From CAVPCZ01 sp963702445 (lineage in GTDB: Bacteria; Bacteroidota; Ignavibacteria; UBA10030; UBA6906): 64,000 bases of DNA. Both the position numbers and the translations under genes were made by a program. The first letter of the stretch is position 1. The number at the start of each line of letters is the position of its first letter. The stretch lies in contig CAVPCZ010000016.1 in the NCBI GenBank assembly GCA_963702445.1, positions 186,001 to 250,000 of the forward strand, in the 5' to 3' direction. Of the stretch, positions 54,951-63,736 are shown in pieces. Below the pieces are notes generated by a model. The model was not told the origin of the DNA and made no database searches. It was given only the letters and a program-made list of their open reading frames with translations.

Positions 54951-56492
54951 CTACGGATAAACGTAGCTCGCCGCAACGCCCAGCGGTATGCCCAGCATCC
55001 AGAAAAGCAGGAGAAACAGGGTCCACAGTACAAGAATCACCATGGAGTACGGGAACATCATCGATATGATAGTCCCCAATCCCGTCCCGCTGACGTAGCG
55101 ACGTGCAAAGACCACGAAGAGGGGGAGATACGGACTCAGCGGCGTAATGATGTTGGTCGACGAATCCCCTATCCGGTACGCCGCCTGTGTGAATTCCGGG
55201 GAAAGACCCAATTGCATGAGCATCGGGACAAAGACAGGAGAAAGCAGCGCCCATTTCGCCGAAGCGGAACCCACAAACATATTGATGAAAGCCGTGAGAA
55301 GAATGACTCCCACGATTGTCACTCCCGCAGGCACATTCAATACCTTCAGAAACGTGGCTCCCTTCAGGGCAAGCAGGGCCCCCAGGTTCGACTTGCCGAA
55401 TGCGTCGATGAACAGAGACGCGAAGAAGGCAACCACCACGTAGTAGGCCATCCCTTCCATCGACTTCTTCATCGCATCGACAACATCTTTGGATTTCTTG
55501 AACTTGCCGACAGAAAAACCATAGACCGTCCCGGGCACGATAAACAGGATGAAAATCAGCGGCACGATGGACTGCATCAGCGGTGCGTCGACGGAGGCGA
55601 GGTTTCCCGCCGGATCACGAAGGGGCGATGAGGCGGGCATCAGAGCAACGCCGAGGGCTGCCAGCAGAATCACGACGCTTCCCGCGGCATAATAGAACCC
55701 TCTCCGCTCTTTCGGTCCCGGATCGTGCATGTCATCAGCTTCTATGCTGTCGTTCAGCTTTGTCCGGGAGAGCCGCGGCTCAATCACCCTGTCCGTGATG
55801 TACCAGCCGATCGCGACAATGAGAAGCGTGGAGGCCGACGTAAAATAGTAATTGCCCAGAATGCTGACGCTTCTTCCGGGATCAACGATGTGGGCAGCGG
55901 ACTGCGTGAACCCGTGCAGCATGGCATCAAGAGCGGAAGGGATGAAGTTCGCGCTGAATCCCCCGGCGACCCCGGCGATTGCCGTCGCCATCCCGGCAAG
56001 GGGATGCCTTCCCGCCGCATAGAAGATCACGGTGGCAAGCGGCACCATGACAACGAACCCCGCATCGATCGCCGAGTGGCTCGCGATGCTCAGGAGGATG
56101 ATGACCGGAGTCAGAAGAACCCTGGGCGTGATGCGCAGCAGCATCTTCAGACCGGTGCCCACCAAACCCGAATGCTCGGCAACGCCGACACCCAGTATGG
56201 CCACCAGCACGACGCCCAGCGGAACGAAATTCACGAAGATGGAAACCATGCGGGAGAGGAATGATGCGAGCTGCTTCCCTTCCAGAAGATTGGTGACCAG
56301 GAGTGGCTGGCCCGTACGCATATCGATTTCCGCGAAGGAGAAATGGGAGAAGAGTGCGGACAGCAGCCAGACGGCGATCATGCAGACAAAAAACATCATC
56401 GCGGGGTCGGGGAGCAGGTTGCCGGAAGATTCAATGAAGTCGAGAACCTTTTCAGAAAACCGTTTCTTTCGTGCAGACACTTCTGGTGCCAT
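54951..56492 (-). CDS. AbgT family transporter
   Basis: The 513-residue inner-membrane protein with about 11-13 hydrophobic segments matches the AbgT family, which includes the E. coli p-aminobenzoyl-glutamate importer and sulfonamide-exporting relatives. Recognisable parts are ESSGNLLPDPAMMFF at the N-terminus, SHSAIDAGFVVMVPL, FIPSALDAMLHG, and near the end NMFVGSASAKWALLSPVFVPM and RIGDSSTNIITPLSPYLP. I chose ATG 56492; the open frame to 56555 adds an unfamily-like extension. The direction of transport and substrate cannot be told from sequence. Confidence 0.9.
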   Translation of the reverse strand: MAPEVSARKKRFSEKVLDFIESSGNLLPDPAMMFFVCMIAVWLLSALFSHFSFAEIDMRTGQPLLVTNLLEGKQLASFLSRMVSIFVNFVPLGVVLVAILGVGVAEHSGLVGTGLKMLLRITPRVLLTPVIILLSIASHSAIDAGFVVMVPLATVIFYAAGRHPLAGMATAIAGVAGGFSANFIPSALDAMLHGFTQSAAHIVDPGRSVSILGNYYFTSASTLLIVAIGWYITDRVIEPRLSRTKLNDSIEADDMHDPGPKERRGFYYAAGSVVILLAALGVALMPASSPLRDPAGNLASVDAPLMQSIVPLIFILFIVPGTVYGFSVGKFKKSKDVVDAMKKSMEGMAYYVVVAFFASLFIDAFGKSNLGALLALKGATFLKVLNVPAGVTIVGVILLTAFINMFVGSASAKWALLSPVFVPMLMQLGLSPEFTQAAYRIGDSSTNIITPLSPYLPLFVVFARRYVSGTGLGTIISMMFPYSMVILVLWTLFLLLFWMLGIPLGVAASYVYP

Positions 56493-56565
56493 TGCTATCG
56501 TTCCTGCTGTGGAAGGTGTGTCATGGTTGATATGGATCCGCGCTCTCCGCGGCACGGATGGAGTG

Positions 56566-57732
56566 TCATTTCAGCAAGACGAGCCTCCCCGATCGGACGA
56601 TATCCCCCGCCTGGAGGCGGTAGAAGTACAGCCCGTTCGATAGTCCTCGTGCGTCAAAAGGCACCCTGTGCACTCCCGCCTCCGTCCTCCCGTTCACCAA
56701 TACCGACACTTCGCGACCGAGCATGTCGTATACGCTCAACCGTGCATCCGTCGGGACGGGCAGTTCGAAGAGGATTGTCGTGCCCGGGTTGAAGGGGTTC
56801 GGAAACGCCGCCAATTGAGCACCTTCCGCCGCTGGCAGATGTCCCGATTCCACCTCCGTTACTTGCGGTTTCAGGATGCGGTCGAAGAATTCCCGGACGT
56901 CCTGGCGCACGGAGTCGGTTCCGAATACCCCGCCTCCGTGTCCTTCTCCCGGATACGTCCGGAACTCGACAGGCACCCCGGCCGTACGCAGTGCGGAATC
57001 CAGCTCGACGCTCTGGTGATACGGCACGCTCACATCCGCGGTTCCGTGCATGATGAGGAAGGGGGGATCGTCGGGGCTGACGTAGGCGATCGGGCTCGCC
57101 CGCCAGGCGAGTTCGGGGTTGAAGAGGATCGGGGCGCCGATGAGCCGCGACTCCGGACTGTTTGGCGAAGCGTGATCGATGTCGCTCGGGTAGAGGATTA
57201 TCGTCTTCAGATTCGACGGCCCGTACCAGTCGCATACCGCCTGAACCCGACTGCTGACTTCCGGCAGACTCCCCACCTCCCCCTCCAGTGAATCGGCCGG
57301 TCCTGCGGTTCCGAGGAGCGACACCAGGTGTCCTCCTGCTGAGTTGCCCCAGACGCCGATGTGCGAAGGGTCCAGCCCGTAGGTGGCACCACGGGCCCGG
57401 ATCCATCTGATTGCTGCTTTGCAGTCATGTATCTGCGCGGGAAACACACTCTGCTGGCTCAGCCGGTAGTTGATACTCACCAGGGCGTAGCCGGAGAGTG
57501 TCAGGAATATCCCCTGAACATTCTCCTTGCTCCCCGCTCTCCAACCGCCTCCGTGGACCCAGACGATGACAGGATACGGCGGGGGCGCGTCATCGGGGAG
57601 ATAGATATCAAGTAACAGGCGCGTGGTGTCGACACGTGCGAATTCCACATCACGGTGTTCAGGAATCGTCGCCTGGGACACGGCGTGCGTGGACCAGAGC
57701 AACCATAACCCGAGGAGAGCTGCAGTCCTCAT
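56566..57732 (-). CDS. secreted alpha/beta-hydrolase (BD-FAE-type) with T9SS sorting domain
   Basis: A signal peptide (TAALLGLWLLWSTHAVSQ) leads an esterase/lipase domain of the BD-FAE or acetyl-esterase type. Visible motifs are the oxyanion VWVHGGGWRAG, DCKAAIRWIRA, the nucleophile Ser in GVWGNSAGGHL, Asp in MHGTADVSVP and His in YPGEGHGGG. The last 80 residues are a T9SS domain (LAAFPNPFNPGTTILFELP ... SNGLYFYRLQAGDIVRSGRL). Such enzymes remove acetyl or feruloyl groups from polysaccharides. GGAGGTGATTC precedes the ATG. It lies between the AbgT and fucosidase genes. Confidence 0.85.
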   Translation of the reverse strand: MRTAALLGLWLLWSTHAVSQATIPEHRDVEFARVDTTRLLLDIYLPDDAPPPYPVIVWVHGGGWRAGSKENVQGIFLTLSGYALVSINYRLSQQSVFPAQIHDCKAAIRWIRARGATYGLDPSHIGVWGNSAGGHLVSLLGTAGPADSLEGEVGSLPEVSSRVQAVCDWYGPSNLKTIILYPSDIDHASPNSPESRLIGAPILFNPELAWRASPIAYVSPDDPPFLIMHGTADVSVPYHQSVELDSALRTAGVPVEFRTYPGEGHGGGVFGTDSVRQDVREFFDRILKPQVTEVESGHLPAAEGAQLAAFPNPFNPGTTILFELPVPTDARLSVYDMLGREVSVLVNGRTEAGVHRVPFDARGLSNGLYFYRLQAGDIVRSGRLVLLK

Positions 57733-57766
57733 GAATCACCTCCGAACTATTTCTTCCGTTCGGTCG

Positions 57767-57967
57767 TCAACCGAAAATACGCCCGTTTACGGTGATGGTA
57801 CCCATGCCTCCCTTACCCACGCCGCCGCCTTCGTACCTGAAGTCATAGAGCAGTTGATAGGTACCATCGGCTGAGAGCCCTTCCCCGTCTTTGATATCGG
57901 TTGGTTTTGGCGCAAGCTTCGCGGTTGCGGGAACGACCCCCAGTTTCTTCTGACGTTCCAATGTCAC
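57767..57967 (-). pseudogene. remnant resembling an arylsulfatase C-terminal domain
   Basis: A 66-codon frame ends YQLLYDFRYEGGGVGKGGMGTITVNGRIFG. The string FxYEGGGxGKGGxGTxxVNG is a recognisable strand pair of the C-terminal domain of bacterial arylsulfatases. The catalytic N-terminal domain and the last strands are absent and the frame stops just after. No start or ribosome site is convincing; a GTG at 57967 opens it. It is probably a leftover of a deleted sulfatase gene next to the fucosidase, though a small independent protein cannot be excluded. Confidence 0.4.
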
Positions 57968-58072
57968 TTCACGGGTCTTATTCCAACCCTGCCGTCAGAG
58001 TCAAACCGGTCCTTCGCGCTGTTATCGCCGCCAGGAACTGTTCAGACTCTCTTTTCCACAGAGGTTTCGATA

Positions 58073-59812
58073 TCATCGGGCATACAGCTGGAATTCTGTA
58101 ATCGTCGGGCTGTTGCTTGCGTTGAAAACGGTGAGTCGTACGTACCTTGCCACGACTTGATTGAAGGTTAACGAGCAGCGGGGACCGATGGTTTCGCCCC
58201 GGTAGAACACTTTCCAGGCCCCGCCGTCCTTGTACTCCAATGCGAATCCCTGCACACGTCCTGCGTAGGCCTCATCGATCATGGCACGCGAAAACGTTGT
58301 CACCGTACCAAGATCAATTTCCAACCATGCCTGTTGAGTGCCGGTATCAGTGGCCCAGCGCGTCTCCTCGTTGTCATCCAGTGCCCTGTCCGCACCGTAT
58401 TCCGTCATCCCCCGGTAGACGTTTGAACTCCGGGCTTTCTTCCCGAATGCCAGCGAATGCGACATGGTCCGGACGTTCACCGGTTCTATCTCAAGGGCCG
58501 GGCGATCCAGTTCCAACACCACGATATTGTCAATTTCCCGCGTGTCGCCGGCGGGGAGGGATATCCGTATGCCGCTCCCTGTCTGTTTGGCCGTCACAGT
58601 CCCTCCGGTGAGCGTCGACGTGCGGACGATCGTTGCCGGAATCGCGGGCAGGTCCAGCGTGCCGCCGGTCCAGTCCAGGAGGTGGATGTAGATGGCGGAA
58701 TCCCTGCGCGTGGAGACGCCGTACGTGGCGGGTTTGAATGGACCACCGCGTGTGCCGTAAATGCTTGCACCGTACCTGGCCAGCCAGGTACCCATTTCTT
58801 TGAGACGGCCGACCTGGCGCCCTTCGATGCGGCCATCCGGCATGGGGCCCACGTTGAAGAGAAGATTGCCGTCGCCGCCCGCGGTGCGGATGAGGGTCTG
58901 GAGACACTGCGTGAGCGTCTTCATTTCGTCGTCCGGCTTCCACGCCCACTGCGTACAGATCGTCATGCAGGTTTCCCAGGGATGCCGCATGTCGAACGCC
59001 CCGACGTTCTGCTCCCGCGTGTGGTAGTCACCCCCGCCCGGACATCGGTCGTTCATGAGGATATCCGGCTGGAGAGACCGGACCATCTCAATGACCCGGC
59101 GGCCGCGGGTTGTATCGAACTCCTGGGGTACGTCGAACCAGACCGTGTGCAACGGTCCGTAGTTCGTGAGAAGTTCCGTCACCTGCTTCTTGAGGTATTC
59201 CGTGTAGGCGTCGAGATCGGGATCGGGTTTCTTCGTGAGCCCTCCGGGGCTCCCGAGGGGAAAATCGGGATGATGCCAGTCACAGATCGAATAGTAGGCC
59301 CCAAAGCGGATGCCCTGTCTCCGGCACGCTTCCGAGAGCTCTTTGACGATATCCCGGGCGAAAGGCGAATGCATGATGCTGTACGTGGTCTGCTTTGTGT
59401 CCCACAGGCAGAAGCCGTCGTGGTGTTTGGTTGTGAGGACCACATACGTCATTCCCGCGTCTTTCGCGATCTTCACCCACTCATCGGCGTCGAAGTCACT
59501 TGGATTGAACCCCCGGTAGAGGCTGTCATATTCGGCGATCGGGACCTCCGCTCCGCGGGACCAGCCTATTTCCGTTCCCTTCAGGCTGACAGGTCCCCAG
59601 TGAATGAACATGCCAAAACGCAGAGCCCTCCACGCCTCAACGGCCCCGGATCCGGCCTGCAGGAAATCCTGCCCTCCCGGCGGCGGATCACCCGACGGCG
59701 CCCCAGATCCGGCGGATATCGCCAGCAAAGCCATTGCTGTGGCAATTCCGCGCATTGCCTCCCGGCCTCTCACGTGAAAGAGGGTTCGACCGGCCCGCTT
59801 CACGATGTTCAA
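58073..59812 (-). CDS. alpha-L-fucosidase (GH29) with C-terminal discoidin-like domain
   Basis: This retaining glycosidase removes alpha-L-fucose. The GH29 barrel shows RFGMFIHWGPVSLKG, VVLTTKHHDGFCLWDTKQT, HSPFARDIVKELSEACR and VWFDVPQEF, whose Asp227 is the likely nucleophile. GNLLFNVGPMPDGRI is also present. The last 130 residues (YGADRALDDNEETRWATDTG ... ARYVRLTVFN) form an F5/8-type-C sugar-binding domain. A TTG start at 59812 overlaps the preceding stop (TTGA), as other junctions here do; ATG 59755 is the alternative. The N-terminus has a signal peptide. No T9SS domain, so it is probably periplasmic. Confidence 0.9.
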   Translation of the reverse strand: MNIVKRAGRTLFHVRGREAMRGIATAMALLAISAGSGAPSGDPPPGGQDFLQAGSGAVEAWRALRFGMFIHWGPVSLKGTEIGWSRGAEVPIAEYDSLYRGFNPSDFDADEWVKIAKDAGMTYVVLTTKHHDGFCLWDTKQTTYSIMHSPFARDIVKELSEACRRQGIRFGAYYSICDWHHPDFPLGSPGGLTKKPDPDLDAYTEYLKKQVTELLTNYGPLHTVWFDVPQEFDTTRGRRVIEMVRSLQPDILMNDRCPGGGDYHTREQNVGAFDMRHPWETCMTICTQWAWKPDDEMKTLTQCLQTLIRTAGGDGNLLFNVGPMPDGRIEGRQVGRLKEMGTWLARYGASIYGTRGGPFKPATYGVSTRRDSAIYIHLLDWTGGTLDLPAIPATIVRTSTLTGGTVTAKQTGSGIRISLPAGDTREIDNIVVLELDRPALEIEPVNVRTMSHSLAFGKKARSSNVYRGMTEYGADRALDDNEETRWATDTGTQQAWLEIDLGTVTTFSRAMIDEAYAGRVQGFALEYKDGGAWKVFYRGETIGPRCSLTFNQVVARYVRLTVFNASNSPTITEFQLYAR

Positions 59813-60672
59813 TGCCGTAACCGCTTGAGCAGACTCTCCCCGCTCTTCCAGTTGAACTTGACGAGCGTAAAGAGCCTCCAGGGAAGCACCGGTCCGAGGG
59901 ATGCCCGCCGACCGGTTTGTCCCGCACGCACTGCCAGAGCGACAGCCGGACCCTTTGTCGCGACGAAAACAGGCTGGCGGGTGATCCCTTCCTGCCGGAC
60001 TTCGAGATCGATGTGGCAGACGGAGTATCCGACGCCTTGGAGCAGGTGGAGAATATCCCGGCCGTAGTTCCGGTACGTAAGTGTCAGTCCGCCCCCGCCG
60101 TGGTATTCCGGCTCGAGCAGATGGACGTCCGTATCTCCACTCGTGTCGACACGCACGGTCGTTTCCGCCCGCCGGTGTTCATACGGAACGGTCAGCACGA
60201 GGCTTCCGCCCGGCTTCAGGATCCTGAGGATCTCCCTGTAGCCCGTTTCGTCCTTCCGGACGTGTTCGAAGACGTCCGACGCGATCACCACGTCGAAGTG
60301 TTCATCCGGAAAGTGCAGCCGCTGGAAATCCGCAAACTCGGTCGGCCGGGTACCCTCGGCGATTTTCTTCTCGTCGTACTCGGTCGCATAGTATTCGAAT
60401 TTCTCTTTCAGCATCACCGGATACGAGCCCCGGGCGCTGGATTCGAGAATCCTGATCGAGCGGTCGGGCTGCCACTGGAACAGCGGGGTGTCCGCGCGTC
60501 CCGTGATCATGCCCAGCGTGTACACTACGGCGCGATGACGGCTCGAGGCGCTGCAGTTGGGGCATTGCGTTCCCTCCCTGGTGTGCTCCGGATTCAGAAA
60601 CGCGCCGCTCCAGCCGCACATCGTGCACTGCCCTGTCGCTATCGGCGTGGCTTCGTGATACGAATGGATCAT
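59809..60672 (-). CDS. SAM-dependent methyltransferase with N-terminal zinc ribbon
   Basis: The 287-residue class I methyltransferase has RILESSARGSYPVMLKEKF for the SAM site, VVIASDVFEHVRKD and LRILKPGGSLVLTVPY. Ahead of it lies a zinc ribbon with CTMCGW and CPNCSASSRHRA (two CxxC pairs), seen in methyltransferases of glycan and surface-polysaccharide clusters. Substrate unknown. I chose ATG 60672 (MIHSYHEATPIATGQ), downstream of the promoter at 60723-60751. The longer open frame to 60822 crosses it. It ends four bases into the fucosidase start. Confidence 0.78.
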   Translation of the reverse strand: MIHSYHEATPIATGQCTMCGWSGAFLNPEHTREGTQCPNCSASSRHRAVVYTLGMITGRADTPLFQWQPDRSIRILESSARGSYPVMLKEKFEYYATEYDEKKIAEGTRPTEFADFQRLHFPDEHFDVVIASDVFEHVRKDETGYREILRILKPGGSLVLTVPYEHRRAETTVRVDTSGDTDVHLLEPEYHGGGGLTLTYRNYGRDILHLLQGVGYSVCHIDLEVRQEGITRQPVFVATKGPAVALAVRAGQTGRRASLGPVLPWRLFTLVKFNWKSGESLLKRLRH

Positions 60673-60722
60673 GACTTCTCCAGCGTCAGGTTGATATGCT
60701 TGTCCTTTTGTGCGTTCCCAAT

Positions 60723-60751
60723 AGTATACCCTTCTCGCCGAAGAAAGACAA
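60723..60751 (-). promoter_or_regulatory. sigma70-like promoter of the methyltransferase-fucosidase genes
   Basis: On the minus strand TTGTCT (60751-60746), 17 bp, TATACT (60728-60723), about 50 bp before the ATG at 60672. It sits in the 134-bp gap after the symporter gene. Confidence 0.65.
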
Positions 60752-60806
60752 GTTGCCGTGGAGACGCACGGAATTTCGGACGAGGGCGGGACTGTGCGGT
60801 ATCCGC

Positions 60807-62411
60807 CTACCTGAAGGTCCACCAGAGGAACAGCAGAACAAGGACCAGCACAACCGATGCCGCCGCATTCAGACCGTTTCGCTTCGTGTTGAACGAATGG
60901 GAGCGGTCAAAGTCTGCAAAGGTCAGATTCACCAGCCGTTCGCGTGCGGGCGGCGCGGTCGCCAGGCTGACGCCGATCAGGACAAGTGAGCAGACAAGAA
61001 ACAGAAAAGCCGCGTAGTGCAGAAAATTCACGGTGGCGACGAATGTCAGAACAGGCGATTCCAGGGGAGACATCTTGTTCAGAATCTCCAGGACGAAGCG
61101 GGTGCCGCCGAGAAGGAGCCCGGTGAGGAGGCACGCCATCGCTCCCTGTCCGTTTGCCCTTCTCCAGGAAATGCCGAAGAGGAAACAGGCGGAAATCGGC
61201 GGAGCGATGTATCCCGAAACACTCTGGAGGTACACGAACATCCGTTCGTCACTCATCTTGCCGATGAAGGGGATCCAGAGGAGCCCCATGAGGACCATCG
61301 CTCCTGTGGAGATTCTGCCGAAGCGGACAACGCTGGCGTCATCGGCCCGGGGTCTGAGACGTTTGAAGATGTCGATCGTCAGGAGGGTTGATGTGGAATT
61401 GAACATCGCGCTGAGGGACGACATCAGGGCCGCCAGCAGTCCGGCGACAACCAGTCCTTTCAGGCCCGAGGGCAGCAACGTTGTCACCATCCAGGCATAT
61501 GCTCTGTCTCCGGTGACCTGGCCGTTCGAAAGACTGTAGGCGATGACGCCCGGCAGAACAAGGATGAAGACCGGAAGGATTTTCAGGAATCCTGCAAGTA
61601 TCGTTCCGCTTCGCGCCTGATCGAGGTTCCTCGCGCTCAAGACACGCTGAACGATATATTGATCGGTGCACCAGTACCATATTCCCATGATGGGTGCGCC
61701 GAAGAGAATCCCCGTCCAGGGAAAATCCGGATCATTCATCGGCTTGAACATGCTCCAGAATTCAGGCGGGGTGGTCGCCACCACCGTTTCCCAGCCGCCC
61801 GCCTTGTGAAGTCCGATCAGCGTGAGCGCCACCGATCCGATGATGAGAATACACATCTGGATGAGATCCGTGTAGATCACCGCCGCGAGTCCCCCGAGGA
61901 CGGTGTATGCCCCGGTGGCGACGACGATCACCACGGCGGACGTATACATATCCCACCCGACGACCGCGTTCAGGAGTATTCCTCCTGCATAGAGGGAAAT
62001 GGAAATCTTCGTGAGCACATACGCAACAATGGAGACCAGGCTGAGGTAATACCGTGAGGCGGAACCAAAACGGCGCTCCAGAAACTCGGGCATGGTAAAG
62101 ACCCCCGACCGGAGATAGAATGGAGTGAAGACCCAGCCCAGGAGCAGAAGGATCAGGATGGCGAGCCACTCGAAGTGCCCCACCGCGAGCCCCGATTTCG
62201 AGCCTGTTCCCGCCAGCCCGAGAAAGTGTTCGCTGGAAATATTGGTGGCAAAGAGTGATGCCCCTATCGCTATCCAGCCCACATTCCGGCCGGCGAGAAA
62301 ATACTCTGTCGGACTGGTTGCCCGCTTGCGGAAGTACAGGCCGATGGAAAGCACCGCGGCGAAGTAGACGGCGATGATCACCATGTCGGCCGTCGAGAGG
62401 GAATTTGTCAT
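60807..62411 (-). CDS. sodium:solute symporter (SSS family)
   Basis: The 534-residue inner-membrane carrier has about 14 hydrophobic helices and SSS family marks: the N-terminal TSPTEYFLAGRNVGWIAIGASLFATNISSEHFLG, GLAAVIYTDLIQM and GLKGLVVAGLLAALMSSLSAMFNSTSTLLTIDIF. This subfamily imports sugars such as glucose, galactose or sialic acid with sodium. Its ATG overlaps the AGE epimerase stop by four bases (ATGA), so the two work together; an N-acyl-sugar or disaccharide is the likely cargo. Clean frame. Confidence 0.9.
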   Translation of the reverse strand: MTNSLSTADMVIIAVYFAAVLSIGLYFRKRATSPTEYFLAGRNVGWIAIGASLFATNISSEHFLGLAGTGSKSGLAVGHFEWLAILILLLLGWVFTPFYLRSGVFTMPEFLERRFGSASRYYLSLVSIVAYVLTKISISLYAGGILLNAVVGWDMYTSAVVIVVATGAYTVLGGLAAVIYTDLIQMCILIIGSVALTLIGLHKAGGWETVVATTPPEFWSMFKPMNDPDFPWTGILFGAPIMGIWYWCTDQYIVQRVLSARNLDQARSGTILAGFLKILPVFILVLPGVIAYSLSNGQVTGDRAYAWMVTTLLPSGLKGLVVAGLLAALMSSLSAMFNSTSTLLTIDIFKRLRPRADDASVVRFGRISTGAMVLMGLLWIPFIGKMSDERMFVYLQSVSGYIAPPISACFLFGISWRRANGQGAMACLLTGLLLGGTRFVLEILNKMSPLESPVLTFVATVNFLHYAAFLFLVCSLVLIGVSLATAPPARERLVNLTFADFDRSHSFNTKRNGLNAAASVVLVLVLLFLWWTFR

Positions 62412-63709
62412 CGACGCTCCCCGTGTTGTCCGGCCGCCTCATCAGAGGCGACCTTTTCCAATCGCTGTATCACCTGAATCATGGAGCGCACGGTGTGGTA
62501 GTTGACTTTCCAGCCGTGCCCGAGGGCGCCGTCCACCACATTCCCTTCGCGGTCAACGCGCTCATACCATTCCCCTCCGCCCTCCATGTTGACCAGGCGG
62601 GCAAAGACAAAATCCCAGATATTCCGGAATGCCGCCCAGTACCGGTCCTCCCGGAAGGACAGATAGGCATCAAGCATGCCCACGAGTGCTTCTCCCTGCT
62701 GCCAGAATTGCTTCTGGGTGTGCGTGGTGGGTGACTGATCCGGCCCTTCACAGTAGATACCGCCGAATGTGTGATCCATTCCGAAGCGGATGCAGTGATC
62801 GCACATGTTCCTGAGTATCGGTGCATAGGCGGCCCGTTCCAGTCCGAGGAGTTCACCCGCATGCATGAGAAGCCAGGCAAGCTCGACGTTGTGACCGTAG
62901 GAGGTGAAGTCCAGCGGGTGAATGTCTCCCCCTTCCGGCTTCGCGTCGCGGCCCCACGTCGTGGCAAAAATGATCGCCGGCAACGGTTCAAAGTTATACG
63001 TGAACTGGGAGTATCCCGTCCCGGAACCGGGACGGAGCATCCTGGAGAGCAGGAGGTCGATAATCTCCAGCAGGCGGCGCCTGTGCGTGGGATGCCCGGT
63101 CATTTCGTAGTACGTGGTGAGCGCTTCCATCATATGCATGTGAACATCCAGGCTCTTCCGGTCTCCGCCGAACCGGCCCGGCCGTTCGGGTTGCCAATCC
63201 CGCTGCATGAGCTCGAGGAAACCTCCGTGCCGTGTGTCCGCCATATGCTCGCAAACGACCTGGTAGGTTGCATGGGCGGCTTTTCTGCCTTCCGGATTGC
63301 CGGTCGCGAGAAAGTATTCGCTGAAGGCGTAGATCCCGAAGCAGTGTCCGTATCCCACCTTGGATCTGTTTGTGGGATTTCCCCGCCGGTCCGCGATCCA
63401 GTACCACCCGCCGTATTCGCTGTCCCAGTAGTGATCCAGGATGAACCGCGCACACATATCCGCGAGTTCCCCGCAGCGGCCGTTGCCGTAGCCGGCGCGG
63501 TGAGCGCTCGACATGGTATAGAGCATCCGTATTTGTGAGAGAAAGGTTTTCTCGGTCTCCCCCGTGGGCTTGCCGTGGCGGTCAAAAAACGGCAGAAATC
63601 CCCCGCAGGCGGGATCGGGTGAGCGTTCGATCCAGAATGGAAGCAGCGATTTCGTCAGGTACGTCTGGGCGTGGTTCCGGATGTCGGTGACTTCGGTTGC
63701 CGTCGGCAT
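62408..63709 (-). CDS. AGE family epimerase/isomerase
   Basis: The 433-residue alpha/alpha-barrel enzyme belongs to the N-acylglucosamine 2-epimerase family, which also holds cellobiose and mannose 2-epimerases. Segments are SQIRMLYTMSSAHRAGYG, GWYWIADRRGNPTNRSKVGYGHCFGIYAFSEYF, TSYGHNVELAWLLMHA (catalytic His region) and GWKVNYHTVRSM (second catalytic His). The mix does not let me choose between N-acyl-sugar and disaccharide substrates. It is coupled to the downstream symporter by a 4-nt overlap. AGGAGCAG precedes the ATG. Confidence 0.85.
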   Translation of the reverse strand: MPTATEVTDIRNHAQTYLTKSLLPFWIERSPDPACGGFLPFFDRHGKPTGETEKTFLSQIRMLYTMSSAHRAGYGNGRCGELADMCARFILDHYWDSEYGGWYWIADRRGNPTNRSKVGYGHCFGIYAFSEYFLATGNPEGRKAAHATYQVVCEHMADTRHGGFLELMQRDWQPERPGRFGGDRKSLDVHMHMMEALTTYYEMTGHPTHRRRLLEIIDLLLSRMLRPGSGTGYSQFTYNFEPLPAIIFATTWGRDAKPEGGDIHPLDFTSYGHNVELAWLLMHAGELLGLERAAYAPILRNMCDHCIRFGMDHTFGGIYCEGPDQSPTTHTQKQFWQQGEALVGMLDAYLSFREDRYWAAFRNIWDFVFARLVNMEGGGEWYERVDREGNVVDGALGHGWKVNYHTVRSMIQVIQRLEKVASDEAAGQHGERR

Positions 63710-63736
63710 GATCTGCTCCTGATGGTACGCGGTCCC

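Noticed and set aside
58457..60067. 536-codon plus-strand frame across the fucosidase region
   Set aside because: Shadow of the GH29 gene on the minus strand; no recognisable domain.
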